A stretch of DNA of 64,000 bases from Chryseobacterium rhizoplanae (GCF_900182655.1 NZ_FXTC01000001.1:124001-188000), one strand, 5' to 3'; numbered from the stretch's first letter, positions 1 through 9,460 are shown. Notes: generated from the sequence alone by a model not told the origin. Numbers and translations: made by a program.

Positions 1-538
1 TATTGAACTGAGAGGAAAGACAATTGGTATTGTTGGGATGGGAAGAATCGGGCAGGAAGTGGCAAGAATTGCTTTAGGGCTTGGGATGAGAGTGGTTGCT
101 GCTGATAATAATGTAGGAAAAGCGAGTATCAAAGTAAAGTTTTATAACAACCAGTTTATCAATGTTGATATCGAAACTGAGCCATTGCAGGAGGTTTTAA
201 AGCATTCAGACTTTATCACGCTGCATGTTCCGGCTCAGAAAGACGGCTATATGATTGGTCAGAATGAATTTGAGATCATGAAAGACGGAGTAGCTGTTGT
301 GAACTGTTCCAGAGGAGGAGTTATTGATGAAGCAGCTTTAATTCAGGCGTTAGATTCCGGAAAAGTAAGATTTGCCGGATTGGATGTTTTCATTAACGAA
401 CCAACACCTTCTAAAGAAATTCTTAATCATTCTAAAATCTCTCTTACCCCTCACACAGGAGCTTCTACTCTTGAAGCACAGGATAGAATAGGACTTTCCC
501 TGGCTGAGCAGATTTCAAGTATTTTACAGATTCAATAA
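1..538 (+). CDS. serA: D-3-phosphoglycerate dehydrogenase family, 3' part
   Basis: This is the C-terminal part of an NAD-dependent D-2-hydroxyacid dehydrogenase, best matched to 3-phosphoglycerate dehydrogenase, the first step of serine synthesis in the cytoplasm. The open frame runs off the left edge: codons before the first visible ATG (position 38) read IELRGKTIGIVGMG, so that ATG is internal. Visible are the GxGxxG nucleotide-binding turn (GMGRIG), the CSRGGVIDE segment with the substrate-binding Arg, and the catalytic His region LTPHTGAST. The protein ends about 20 residues after that, so there is no C-terminal ACT domain and it is the short form. Another hydroxyacid dehydrogenase of the same family is possible because the substrate domain is missing. 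Confidence 0.85.
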   Translation, partial: IELRGKTIGIVGMGRIGQEVARIALGLGMRVVAADNNVGKASIKVKFYNNQFINVDIETEPLQEVLKHSDFITLHVPAQKDGYMIGQNEFEIMKDGVAVVNCSRGGVIDEAALIQALDSGKVRFAGLDVFINEPTPSKEILNHSKISLTPHTGASTLEAQDRIGLSLAEQISSILQIQ

Positions 539-559
539 TTGAATGATATTATACAACAA

Positions 560-582
560 AAGCACCTCAACTTGAGGTGCTT
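560..582. terminator. bidirectional terminator serA / mscL
   Basis: The perfect 9-bp stem AAGCACCTC / GAGGTGCTT with a 5-base loop lies between two convergent genes. A-rich and T-rich flanks let it act on both strands. Confidence 0.75.
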
Positions 583-608
583 ATTTATTTTGAATTATTG
601 TTATCAGA

Positions 609-986
609 TTATATATTCTTGCTTTTCAATAAATCTCTGATCTCCATCAGTAATTTTTGATCTTCAGTAGGTCCTGCAGGTGCCGGAACCTCTTTTTTGT
701 TGACTTTATTAGCAAATTTAATGATCCAGAAAAGAACCATGGCAATACAAAGGAAGCTGATTACGGCAGAAATAAAATTCCCATAAGCAACCCCGTTCCA
801 TGTAAGTTTTGCAATATTTTCTGCACCGGCTGCTTTTAATGCAGGATTCAGTATCAGAGGAGTGATTACATCTTCTACCAAAGACGAAACAATTTTACCA
901 AATGCTGCACCAATGATCACACCGACAGCCAGATCGAGAACATTCCCCTTAAAGGCAAATTCTTTAAATTCTTTTACAAATCCCAT
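609..986 (-). CDS. mscL: large-conductance mechanosensitive channel MscL
   Basis: MscL is an inner-membrane homopentameric channel that opens under high membrane tension and releases solutes after osmotic downshock. The 125-residue length is usual for the family. The N-terminus (FVKEFKEFAFKGNVLDLAVG) carries the conserved amphipathic helix and the start of TM1, followed by GVIIGAAFGKIVSSLVEDVITP. A second membrane segment lies around residues 70-90 (FISAVISFLCIAMVLFWIIK), and a charged C-terminal helix ends in EIRDLLK. It is a monocistronic reverse-strand gene converging on serA. About 245 non-coding bases separate its start from the divergent NAD(P)HX repair gene. Confidence 0.96.
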   Translation of the reverse strand: MGFVKEFKEFAFKGNVLDLAVGVIIGAAFGKIVSSLVEDVITPLILNPALKAAGAENIAKLTWNGVAYGNFISAVISFLCIAMVLFWIIKFANKVNKKEVPAPAGPTEDQKLLMEIRDLLKSKNI

Positions 987-1231
987 AATTTATATTTTTT
1001 TAATTAGTATATACACAAAAATATAATTAAAAAATGTAAAAAACATTACTTTTTATAGTTTTTTATTCTCAAAACATTGAGTTTTATGATAAATTCATAG
1101 AATTGGATTTAATGAATATTTTAGCTTTATACAGATCCTTTATTTCATTCATGAGGTCTCCTTATTTTTATTATTGACGTGATACCATAATGAAAAATCT
1201 TTTGTAATTTGCTTAAAAGTTTGTTTCACCT

Positions 1232-2749
1232 ATGAAGATTTTTACCGCAGAACAGATTCGCAGCTGGGATCATTTTACAATTTCCCATGAACCGGTTTCA
1301 TCCATTCAGTTGATGGAAAGAGCTTCAATGGCAGCAGCCCACTGGATTTCGGAACATTGTAAAAATCATAAAAAGCTGGCCGTATTCTGTGGCAACGGAA
1401 ACAATGGAGGAGATGGGTTGGCGGTAGCAAGAATACTGTACCTCAAAGGATTTGATGTTGATGTATTTGTAGGCGATTCCAAACGTAAATTTTCAGACGA
1501 TGCTTTGGTTAATCTGAAAAGGCTCCGCGATTTATCAGGAATTTCAGTCAGAAAATTTGATCAGAGCGAACACTATAATTTTGATGATAAAACTATTATT
1601 ATTGATGCTCTTTTCGGAACAGGTTTATCCAGACCTTTGGAAGGGGAGTTGAAAGGACTTGTGGAGCAGCTGAACTCCAAAAAGAATATTAAGATATCCA
1701 TTGATGTTCCTTCCGGATTATCTTCAGATGAAATATTTGATAATGATCCCGTTATTCTGAAGTCTGATTACACACTGACTTTTCAATGCTGGAAAAGGAC
1801 TTTCCTTCATCCCGAAACCGGAAAATATACCGGAAAAGTAGAAGTGTTGGATATTGATTTAAACAAAACCTATGCTGGTACCACGAATGCGGAATATTTT
1901 ATCATTGATGATCTCTTGATAGAATCTATATTCAGGCCCAGACAGGAATTTTCCCATAAAGGAAGCTATGGTAAAGCTGCAATCATAGGAGGAAGCTATG
2001 GGAAAATAGGAGCTGCCGTTCTGGCCACACAATCCGCCTTAAAAACAGGAGCAGGCTTGACCTTTACGCTGGCACCGGAATGTGGTTATGAAATACTGCA
2101 GACTTCTTGTCCGGAAGCTATGTTTATAGCAGGAGGGGAACAGTTTGTAACAAAATTTGAGATAGACAAAGAGTTTACCTGTGGCATAGGACCTGGACTG
2201 GGAACTCATCCGGATACTGAGAAAAGTTTTCTGAGCTTTCTGAAAAACTGTACCAGCCCGCTGATTCTGGATGCCGATGCATTGAACATCATTTCTAAAA
2301 AAACAGGAAATCTGAAATTAATCCCCAAAAAATCAATCATTACGCCTCATCCAAAAGAGTTTGAAAGGCTTTTCGGAGGGACAGAAAATTCTTTTAAGAG
2401 ACTTGAGCTGGCCAGAGAAAAGGCTAAGGAATATCATATTTATATTGTTTTGAAAGATCATCATACCCAAGTTATTACTCCGGAGGGAAATGTATTTTAC
2501 AATATAACGGGAAATGCCGGACTTGCGAAAGGAGGTAGTGGGGATATCCTTACCGGAATTCTGACTTCACTTTTAGCACAAGGATATTCTGAAGAAGAAA
2601 CCTGTATTTTAGGGATATGGCTTCACGGAAGATCCGCTGATCTTGCTTCGGAAAGACATTCAAAAGAATCTATGCTTCCTACGGATGTTATCGGTGAATT
2701 TGGAAGCGTTTTTGAGGAGCTGAACAGGAAAGTTGCCAGAAGTTTGTAA
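1232..2749 (+). CDS. nnr: bifunctional NAD(P)H-hydrate epimerase / dehydratase
   Basis: This enzyme repairs NAD(P)HX, the damaged hydrated form of NAD(P)H. The N-terminal YjeF_N half (about residues 1-215) epimerises R- and S-NAD(P)HX and shows GNGNNGGDG at residues 54-62. The C-terminal ribokinase-like half (about 225-500) is the ADP/ATP-dependent dehydratase and shows GNAGLAKGGSGDILTG near residues 425-440. The length of 505 residues fits the fused two-domain form. Start is the ATG at 1232; the nearest upstream gene, mscL, is divergent. A strong hairpin follows the stop. It appears to be a single-gene transcript. Confidence 0.95.
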   Translation: MKIFTAEQIRSWDHFTISHEPVSSIQLMERASMAAAHWISEHCKNHKKLAVFCGNGNNGGDGLAVARILYLKGFDVDVFVGDSKRKFSDDALVNLKRLRDLSGISVRKFDQSEHYNFDDKTIIIDALFGTGLSRPLEGELKGLVEQLNSKKNIKISIDVPSGLSSDEIFDNDPVILKSDYTLTFQCWKRTFLHPETGKYTGKVEVLDIDLNKTYAGTTNAEYFIIDDLLIESIFRPRQEFSHKGSYGKAAIIGGSYGKIGAAVLATQSALKTGAGLTFTLAPECGYEILQTSCPEAMFIAGGEQFVTKFEIDKEFTCGIGPGLGTHPDTEKSFLSFLKNCTSPLILDADALNIISKKTGNLKLIPKKSIITPHPKEFERLFGGTENSFKRLELAREKAKEYHIYIVLKDHHTQVITPEGNVFYNITGNAGLAKGGSGDILTGILTSLLAQGYSEEETCILGIWLHGRSADLASERHSKESMLPTDVIGEFGSVFEELNRKVARSL

Positions 2750-2791
2750 CAGAAAATGAACTGAACGGCTTTTTAAATAGACTTGAAAAGA

Positions 2792-2827
2792 AAAAGGCAA
2801 ATCTGTAGTAGTACAAATTTGCCTTTT
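2792..2827. terminator. bidirectional terminator nnr / lgt
   Basis: The inverted repeat AAAAGGCAAAT / ATTTGCCTTTT has an A-run before it and a T-run after it, between convergent genes. Confidence 0.75.
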
Positions 2828-2848
2828 TTATCTTAAACCCGGAGTCCT

Positions 2849-4156
2849 TTAAACTCCAGTAGTATTCTTGCCTTTTTCTATGTATTCAGGTTTCTCATTT
2901 TCTTCCGGAGTAATCTTAAATTTCTTAGATACGATCATGATAACAACTCCTGCAATCATAAACGGAATAGAAAGTACCTGACCTGTATTCAGACCTCCGA
3001 TCTGGATGAATTCGTCACCTTGTGGCTCTTTAAGGAACTCAACAAAGAACCTGATAGCCCAGAGAATAATAAAGAACAGTCCGAATAACCATCCCTGCTG
3101 ATATTTTTTATCGGTTTTTCTGTACAGTATCCATAACAAAATGAAAAGAAGAACGTATCCTACGGCTTCAAATAACTGGCTTGGATAACGAGGTACGGTA
3201 AGACCATATTCACTGCTTTGCTGTGGGAAAAGTAAGGCAAACGGAGAGTTGGGATCAGCTGGTTTACCAACGATTTCAGAATTGAAAAAGTTCCCCATTC
3301 TTACAAACGCTCCTCCTAAAGCTACTACAATACCTAATCTGTCATATACCCAGAACGGATTTTTTCTGATGATTTTAAAGGAATAATAAAGAGTTGTGAA
3401 GATCAAAGCGATAGTAGCGCCGTGACTTGCCAGTCCTGAAAATCCTGTGAATTTTAAACCATTTTTTGTACTTATGGGTAAAAATACACTCCAGAAATCC
3501 TCTTTAAACAATTCCGGCTGATAGAAAATAACATGTCCTAATCTTGCCCCAAGGATTGTTCCAATTAAAGTCCATGTGAAAAGGGGTTCAAGGTATCTTT
3601 GGTTAATATTGTCAATCTTAAAGATTCTCGTCATTAAAACATATCCGAAACCAAATGCAAATACAAACATCAAACTATAAAAGTGAAGGGTAAATGATCC
3701 GATATGAATTCCTTTCGATGGATCCCATATTTTGAATGGAGTTTTAAGTTCTACGGTATCAGAATCTGTAATAGGTTTTGCCGTTTTTACCGCATATTTA
3801 AACGTTGTAACATTTTCCTGAGTAGCAGCGGTATTGATCAGCTTAAAGTTTTTATCAAAAAACTGATAGTTGGCATCTTTGAATCTTGCTAATGCTGAAG
3901 CTGCATAATTATAATAAGAAGGTTCAAGGCTGGATCCGTTAAGGATCACAACAAAAGACTGACTCTTATCTGATTCTCTGTCCGGAAAAGCGGTAAGGTC
4001 TCCCATTTCTGTGGTAGAATAGATTTTTACCGGAACATTGCTTCCGTTGATATCTAAAGTTCCGTCAGATAAACCTCCAGGGTATTCCTGCGCAAAAAAA
4101 AGCTGCGTGGTGAACGCAAACAGCACAAGATAAATTCTGAAAAAAATAGTATTCAT
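2849..4156 (-). CDS. lgt: prolipoprotein diacylglyceryl transferase with exported N-terminal extension
   Basis: Lgt transfers diacylglycerol from phosphatidylglycerol to the lipobox cysteine of preprolipoproteins in the inner membrane. The Lgt core begins near residue 140 (IGSFTLHFYSLMFVFAFGFG), contains several membrane helices and the family signature RMGNFFNSEIVGKP near residues 285-300, and ends in a lysine-rich tail. What is odd is the front: a signal-peptide-like start ending FFAQ and about 110 residues of apparently extracytoplasmic sequence. The total of 435 residues is well above the roughly 260-330 usual for Lgt. It sits 23 bases downstream of yidD on the same strand, so the two probably form an operon for membrane-protein and lipoprotein biogenesis. 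Confidence 0.93.
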   Translation of the reverse strand: MNTIFFRIYLVLFAFTTQLFFAQEYPGGLSDGTLDINGSNVPVKIYSTTEMGDLTAFPDRESDKSQSFVVILNGSSLEPSYYNYAASALARFKDANYQFFDKNFKLINTAATQENVTTFKYAVKTAKPITDSDTVELKTPFKIWDPSKGIHIGSFTLHFYSLMFVFAFGFGYVLMTRIFKIDNINQRYLEPLFTWTLIGTILGARLGHVIFYQPELFKEDFWSVFLPISTKNGLKFTGFSGLASHGATIALIFTTLYYSFKIIRKNPFWVYDRLGIVVALGGAFVRMGNFFNSEIVGKPADPNSPFALLFPQQSSEYGLTVPRYPSQLFEAVGYVLLFILLWILYRKTDKKYQQGWLFGLFFIILWAIRFFVEFLKEPQGDEFIQIGGLNTGQVLSIPFMIAGVVIMIVSKKFKITPEENEKPEYIEKGKNTTGV

Positions 4157-4179
4157 TTTCTATTGATTTAATAGTTTGA

Positions 4180-4497
4180 TTATTGACATTTATGTTTGGG
4201 CGGAACGGGATCATAACCGCTGCCTCCCCACGGATGGCATCTCAAAATTCTTTTAAATCCCAGCCAGAATCCTTTAAAGATCCCATGAACCCGAAGAGAC
4301 TCAATCATATAATGAGAACAGGTAGGTTCGTAACGGCAGTTTTTGGGAAGTAAGGGCGAGATGAACCATTGGTAAAATTTTATCAAAATTACCAGCGGAA
4401 ATGTAATGATTTTATTGAATGTAAGTTTCAAAACAATGCAAAAATAGGGTAAAAAAATGAAAATTAGTTTAATTTTGTTATAAGTTTCGGTGATCAA
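4180..4497 (-). CDS. yidD: membrane protein insertion efficiency factor YidD
   Basis: YidD is a small membrane-associated protein that helps YidC/Sec-dependent insertion of inner-membrane proteins. The family core is clear: [31 protein letters not shown], and the C-terminal [14 protein letters not shown]. The longest frame starts at a TTG (4497) and gives 105 residues. A second TTG at 4431 would give about 84 residues, closer to the usual size. No ATG is available before the conserved core, so the true start is uncertain. It is divergent from rarA (34-base gap) and 23 bases upstream of lgt. Confidence 0.92.
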   Translation of the reverse strand: MITETYNKIKLIFIFLPYFCIVLKLTFNKIITFPLVILIKFYQWFISPLLPKNCRYEPTCSHYMIESLRVHGIFKGFWLGFKRILRCHPWGGSGYDPVPPKHKCQ

Positions 4498-4531
4498 AAA
4501 TCCGGAACATTGATCTTAAAATAGAATTACT

Positions 4532-5809
4532 TTGAATCAAAATATTCCATTAGCTGAAAAATTAAGACCCAAAACCCTGAACGATGTATTGGGGCAGGAA
4601 CACCTTACCGGCGATAAAGGAACAATCAGAAAAATGATTGAAAATAACGCGCTGAATTCGCTGATCCTTTGGGGGCCTCCCGGAACCGGAAAGACGACGC
4701 TGGCTGAAATCATTTCAGAACAGTCGGGAAGGAAGTTTTATAAACTTTCTGCTGTTTCTTCAGGTGTGAAGGATGTTCGTGATGTCATTGATGATGCTAA
4801 AAAACAGAATTTGTTTTCCGGGAAATCACCCATCTTATTTATTGATGAAATTCACCGTTTCAACAAATCTCAGCAGGATTCATTGCTTCATGCCGTAGAG
4901 AAAGGCTGGATTGTCCTGATAGGAGCGACTACTGAAAATCCAAGTTTTGAAGTGGTTTCAGCGTTGCTTTCGAGAAGCCAGGTTTATATTTTAAAAGCTT
5001 TGAGTTATGAAAAACTTGAAGAATTGATTGATATTGCTTCTGAAAGATATAATAAAGATGAAGGAACCGATTTTAAAATCCTTGAAAAAGAAGCTTTCAT
5101 TCAATACTCGGGCGGTGATGCCAGAAAGTTGATCAATTCTGTAGAATTGGTTTTGAATCAATATAAAAATTCAGCCACAACAGAAATCATTAATACGGAT
5201 GTCCTTGAAGTTCTTCAGGAAACAATGGCGCTGTATGATAAAAACGGCGAACAGCATTATGATATTATTTCCGCCTTTATCAAGTCAATGCGTGGTGGTG
5301 ATCCAAATGGAGCCGTGTATTGGCTGGCAAGAATGATTGCCGGAGGTGAAGATATTAAGTTTATTGCCCGCAGAATGCTTATTCTGGCCGCTGAAGATGT
5401 AGGGCTGGCTAATCCCAATGCGCTGGTGGTTGCCAACAATTGCTTTCAGGCGATCAATGTGATTGGAAATCCTGAAGCAAGAATCATATTAAGCGAAACG
5501 GCTGTCTATCTTGCGGTTTCTCCTAAGAGTAATTCCGCTTATATGGCCATCAATGAAGCATTGGCTTTAGTAAAACGAACCGGGAATTTACCGGTACCAC
5601 TTCATTTGAGAAATGCTCCTACAAAACTGATGAAAGATCTGGACTATGGAAAAGAATATAAATATGCACATTCCTATGAAGGAAATTTTGTGGAACAGGA
5701 CTTTCTTCCTGAAGAAATAAGGGATGTGAAATTATATGAGCCCGGTAATAATTCTACCGAGAAGAAGATTTATGAAGAGCTTAAGAAAAAATGGAACAAT
5801 AAATATTAA
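4532..5809 (+). CDS. rarA: replication-associated recombination protein A (RarA/MgsA AAA+ ATPase)
   Basis: RarA is a clamp-loader-related AAA+ ATPase that acts at stalled replication forks and on single-stranded DNA gaps. Visible are the family start PLAEKLRPKTLNDVLGQEHL, Walker A GPPGTGKTT (residues 48-56), Walker B LFIDEIHRF (near 102-110), sensor 1 GATTENPSFE, and the C-terminal MgsA tetramerisation region (GGDARKLIN through NAPTKLMKDLDYGKEYKYAH). The length of 425 residues is normal. The start codon is TTG: an in-frame stop lies at 4517-4519 and no ATG precedes the conserved N-terminus. A hairpin terminator follows the gene. Confidence 0.95.
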   Translation: MNQNIPLAEKLRPKTLNDVLGQEHLTGDKGTIRKMIENNALNSLILWGPPGTGKTTLAEIISEQSGRKFYKLSAVSSGVKDVRDVIDDAKKQNLFSGKSPILFIDEIHRFNKSQQDSLLHAVEKGWIVLIGATTENPSFEVVSALLSRSQVYILKALSYEKLEELIDIASERYNKDEGTDFKILEKEAFIQYSGGDARKLINSVELVLNQYKNSATTEIINTDVLEVLQETMALYDKNGEQHYDIISAFIKSMRGGDPNGAVYWLARMIAGGEDIKFIARRMLILAAEDVGLANPNALVVANNCFQAINVIGNPEARIILSETAVYLAVSPKSNSAYMAINEALALVKRTGNLPVPLHLRNAPTKLMKDLDYGKEYKYAHSYEGNFVEQDFLPEEIRDVKLYEPGNNSTEKKIYEELKKKWNNKY

Positions 5810-5814
5810 AACAA

Positions 5815-5841
5815 AAAAGGATGCTGAAACGGCATCCTTTT
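5815..5841. terminator. bidirectional terminator after rarA
   Basis: A perfect 10-bp stem (AAAAGGATGC / GCATCCTTTT) with a 7-base loop lies between convergent genes. Confidence 0.85.
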
Positions 5842-5853
5842 ATATTATTCAAG

Positions 5854-6291
5854 TTATTCGGTAGTGTAGATAAACAATGCTTTCTTACCGTTGTGATCTT
5901 TTGTTTCAGCTCTTTTCTTGATCTCAGGATAGATCATTGTGCTGGTATCCGTAAATTCATAACCTTCAATAAATACCGGATTGTCTGCCGGAATATTATA
6001 TTGTGCGTTGATGTTGGATAATGACATTCTGTCTAATGTATTTTCCCCGTTTTTGAATTTGTATTCAGTTACCCCTTTTGTAAAAACAGAACTGTATTTT
6101 TTTAAACCTTGGGGAAGACTTGCCGGAGTATTGTATACTTTAGAAACCTGTAATATGTTCTTTTTCGCATTGAACAATTCTACTGTTCCGATAGCGTTGT
6201 CAGCAACTGCAAACTTCACAGCAGGATTTTTTTGCTGTGCAAATAAAGTAGCCGAAGAGAGTATTAAAAAAGAATAGAGTAATTTTTTCAT
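5854..6291 (-). CDS. exported protein of unknown function
   Basis: I do not recognise the family. The 145-residue product begins with a clear signal peptide (MKKLLYSFLILSSATLFAQQ) with predicted cleavage after the Ala-Gln motif typical of this group, so it is probably periplasmic or surface-exposed. The mature part is about 125 residues, mixed and fairly polar, with repeated short beta-like stretches (GTVELFNAKKNILQVSKVY, NPVFIEGYEF, KKALFIYTTE) and no cysteines. It stands alone between two hairpin or AT-rich gaps. Start is the ATG at 6291. Confidence 0.8.
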   Translation of the reverse strand: MKKLLYSFLILSSATLFAQQKNPAVKFAVADNAIGTVELFNAKKNILQVSKVYNTPASLPQGLKKYSSVFTKGVTEYKFKNGENTLDRMSLSNINAQYNIPADNPVFIEGYEFTDTSTMIYPEIKKRAETKDHNGKKALFIYTTE

Positions 6292-6406
6292 AATCAGAAT
6301 ATGTAACTGTTAAAAACGTGATAAATATAGTTATTTTTTATAAAATGTGAATGAAATCTCAGATTGTTTTACATTTTATTTATAATAAAAACTTTTATTT
6401 TGATTA

Positions 6407-8638
6407 TCAGTCTGTAGTTTCTTCATTTTTATCTTTTTTGTCAACCATATTTCTGATGATATTTTTCAGCCGCTGAAAAGCGAAAGAACTTAATAATAAG
6501 ATAATTCCGAGAGCAATAAAGGCGCTGATTCTTGAAATATTATCCATTTGCCATACATCATAACCATAGAGTTTTAAAACCATGAGCCCTATCAATGCAA
6601 AACCAACCTTGTTGTATTCCTGAATATCTTTTTTTAAGCCCATATAAATAAAAATGCTGGCAAGAATAGTCCATACAATAGGAAGATAAAGAATATTGAA
6701 GTGTGCACTTGCTTCATAAGAATGAGGAAGGTCATTAGAAGCCATTAAAACATAAGAATGATGAAGCTCACAGCTTAAGGAAATGATAAGTGTCAATGAC
6801 AGGATCCAGTAAGAAATCCTGACTTTATGAAATTCTGATGATGGAATTATCCGGGAACATACATATATAAAAGGAATCCACTGAAGCAGATGCAGTAAAT
6901 AGAAACTTAAATGGAGTTTTTTTGTTAATACAGCCGTTACGATTGGTAGTGTGGAAACTGAAGTATTAAGGATGATCAGAAATAAAAACAGATAAATCAG
7001 AGCGGTCTGAACATCACTTCTGATATTCAGCGGTTTTCTGAAAAGTAATAATATAAACAGATAATAAATGCTGAATAACAATCCTATGCCCACAATTGCG
7101 GACCAAGGCATCTCTGAAACATGATAGGTAAGCTCAAGAAGAAAACTGATATAAATAACTCCGTAGCTAATCACAGTCACAAGATCTTCAAAAAAGGTGT
7201 TGACTTTCTCCTGTGACTCTTTTCCGGTATCCCTTAATAAATATAAATTGATCACTAGGGAAAGGATCGTAAATGAACTGGTAATAAACGGAGGATTGAA
7301 TATGATATTAAAATCTGTTGTTCCCAGATACTCTGTCCAGGTTACAACCTGAGCGATCATGACCAATGGAAAAAGGATGTAAAAGAAAATCCTGAAAATC
7401 TTATGACCAGTTTTTTTCCAGATGAAAAGCAGCAGGGTGGTTTCTATTGTCCAGATACTGGTGATAAGGTGGGTTTTAAACTGAATAGCTATGGCAATAG
7501 TGATAAGGCTGGTAACGAGTCCTGCAAATACAGAATAAGCAACTCCGAAATTTTTTCGACTATATTCTCTAAGGAGCAGAATAGAATTGACTGCAGCAAA
7601 AGCAAGTGGGAAAATAATGGGAGGTTCATATGCTAAAGTATCAAAAATATAAAGCAGTCCCAGAACACTCGAAAAATTAGCAAAAGCAAGTATTAAAATA
7701 TCTGAAGTTGAAAGTATATTTTTTTTGATGTAGTCATGCAGAGCAAAAAGGTAGAAAATCACATAACTGATCATGTAAAAAGTAATGCTTAAAAGCTCCG
7801 TGCTCTCATTCGTCCAATAAAAAAGATAAGCGGTTGTAAAAATATAGGCAGTCCATCCCACGCTTTTCCAGTGTTGAAGAAAAGAGACTACCAGCATTCC
7901 AATATTTAAAAGAGTAAGATAAATAAAAAGGAAAGGGTAGTTGCTTTGCCCGGTACTGATCATCAAAGGAGCACTGAAACCTCCAATTAATGAAAAAATA
8001 ATCAGGACTTCACTTTTATAATAATAGGATAAGATAATAGATGCTGCTGTAATCAGAGCGGTAATCACAAAAGCTGTATTCTGTGTAAAGAGATGATATT
8101 CCCGGAAAGCGATGGTGGCGGTGAAGTACAATACGGCAATTCCGCCTCCGGTTATAATAGAAGCAAATGCTGTATAGTTTTTTCTGAGGAAATGTCCTAT
8201 AATGATGATTCCTGCTCCGGTACAAAAACCGATACCCGCTCGTGTACTTTCTCCGATCCAGTTTTTGTCAATAGCATACTTTACAAAGTAACCGATTCCG
8301 AGAACAAGAGTAAAAATACCAATGATGGTGAGGGCGTTTTGTTTTAAAAAATCAAAAACAGGAGTCAGCCAGTCTTTTTGAACCGGTATTGGAATTTCTT
8401 CATTTTCTTCCCTGTTTTTTATTTCATCAGGAACAATTTGATGAGACTGTACTTGCTGAGGAATAATAGTGTCTTCCGCTGAAACTTTTTTTTGGATCAC
8501 TTCAGACTGAGCCGGGGCCTTACTGATTTTATGATTAAGGTCAGTGATTTCCTTTTCAAGCCTTCTGATTTTGGTATTCAGATTGTTGAAAATGATGAAG
8601 ATTACTATAAGTATGATGACAGCAATAAGTTCATTCAT
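6407..8638 (-). CDS. DUF2339 polytopic membrane protein
   Basis: This is a 743-residue inner-membrane protein of the DUF2339 family, whose function is unknown. It has one N-terminal membrane helix (residues 1-18), a short coiled-coil-like segment (IRRLEKEITDLNHKI), and a polar linker with several charged residues. About 20 or more closely spaced hydrophobic helices then run from about residue 95 to the end. The dense helix pattern, with motifs such as FVKYAIDKNWIGESTRAGIG, is typical of the family. No soluble catalytic domain is seen. It lies between an exported protein gene and a terminator, so it probably forms its own transcript. Confidence 0.85.
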   Translation of the reverse strand: MNELIAVIILIVIFIIFNNLNTKIRRLEKEITDLNHKISKAPAQSEVIQKKVSAEDTIIPQQVQSHQIVPDEIKNREENEEIPIPVQKDWLTPVFDFLKQNALTIIGIFTLVLGIGYFVKYAIDKNWIGESTRAGIGFCTGAGIIIIGHFLRKNYTAFASIITGGGIAVLYFTATIAFREYHLFTQNTAFVITALITAASIILSYYYKSEVLIIFSLIGGFSAPLMISTGQSNYPFLFIYLTLLNIGMLVVSFLQHWKSVGWTAYIFTTAYLFYWTNESTELLSITFYMISYVIFYLFALHDYIKKNILSTSDILILAFANFSSVLGLLYIFDTLAYEPPIIFPLAFAAVNSILLLREYSRKNFGVAYSVFAGLVTSLITIAIAIQFKTHLITSIWTIETTLLLFIWKKTGHKIFRIFFYILFPLVMIAQVVTWTEYLGTTDFNIIFNPPFITSSFTILSLVINLYLLRDTGKESQEKVNTFFEDLVTVISYGVIYISFLLELTYHVSEMPWSAIVGIGLLFSIYYLFILLLFRKPLNIRSDVQTALIYLFLFLIILNTSVSTLPIVTAVLTKKLHLSFYLLHLLQWIPFIYVCSRIIPSSEFHKVRISYWILSLTLIISLSCELHHSYVLMASNDLPHSYEASAHFNILYLPIVWTILASIFIYMGLKKDIQEYNKVGFALIGLMVLKLYGYDVWQMDNISRISAFIALGIILLLSSFAFQRLKNIIRNMVDKKDKNEETTD

Positions 8639-8689
8639 TTCATTAGTTTTATCAAATATAAAGAAATGTTTGAAAAGCGATTTAAAAAA

Positions 8690-8720
8690 TTAACCCATCA
8701 CAGTATAAGTGATGGGTTAA
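8690..8720 (-). terminator. terminator for the C1q-like gene
   Basis: A perfect 12-bp stem (TTAACCCATCAC / GTGATGGGTTAA) with a 7-base loop. On the reverse strand it is followed by a T-run, so it ends the gene at 8750-9460. Confidence 0.85.
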
Positions 8721-8749
8721 ATGGTATAGATAACTAACAATATGTTTTA

Positions 8750-9460
8750 CTAGTTTGATACTTTGTAAATAGAGAATGATGCTGCACTGCTTGATAATAG
8801 TGCTAAGTTAATACCCGGATCCAAAAAGCCAAAGGCAACTCTGTCACCTGCTTGGAAAGAATATAAGGTACTAATAGAAGTATCTGCTATAGTCAAACTT
8901 GCCACTACAAGATTGACACCGCTGAACGTACGGGAGTCAATGAGTGTAGTAACTCCGGCTCCTGCTCCTCTTGTTCTGGTGATTCCAATACCAGTACCAC
9001 TACTTAATAAAGAAGCTTGTAATCCGGTTCCAAAACGGAATGAATAGGATACCGCATACACACCGTCTGATGGTATCGTGTAAGCTGAAGTACTATCATC
9101 AAACAAAGCCGCACTTCCTATACTTCTGTCGGTTGCTACAAAATTAACAGGCTTGAAACTTCCAAAAACACCCACAGAAAGAAGGCTGATGCCAGAGGTT
9201 TTTTTGGCTGCATAAACAGTGGAGTTTGTTCCAGATGCTGCGATTAATAATGCCGGGTCCACGGTGTAAACCTGAGTACTTCCCTGATTAATTGCTAAAA
9301 CCTGATAGCCAGGTAATGCTGTAGCTGCAGGTGTGTCTCTAACTTTCAGTGTCCCATTAACATCTAGAGTTGCGGATGGAGTAGCTGTATTGATACCTAC
9401 TTGTGAAAACAAAGGTAAGGTTGCGCATGCTAATATTAAGCTGTAAAGTTTGGTTTTCAT
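8750..9460 (-). CDS. exported protein with C1q/TNF-like C-terminal region
   Basis: The 236-residue product starts with a signal peptide (MKTKLYSLILACATLPLFSQ). It continues with GINTATPSATLDVNGTLKVRD, a segment typical of flavobacterial surface proteins and resembling phage tail-fibre and adhesin heads. The last ~135 residues (from AAKKTSGISLL) show the strand pattern of a C1q/TNF jelly roll: VNFVATDRSIGSAALFDDST, YTIPSDGVYAVSYSFRFGTG, FQAGDRVAFGFLDPG. This suggests a trimeric surface protein. That fold assignment is my inference. The frame can be extended two codons to a TTG, but the ATG at 9460 directly precedes the signal peptide and is preferred. Confidence 0.72.
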   Translation of the reverse strand: MKTKLYSLILACATLPLFSQVGINTATPSATLDVNGTLKVRDTPAATALPGYQVLAINQGSTQVYTVDPALLIAASGTNSTVYAAKKTSGISLLSVGVFGSFKPVNFVATDRSIGSAALFDDSTSAYTIPSDGVYAVSYSFRFGTGLQASLLSSGTGIGITRTRGAGAGVTTLIDSRTFSGVNLVVASLTIADTSISTLYSFQAGDRVAFGFLDPGINLALLSSSAASFSIYKVSN

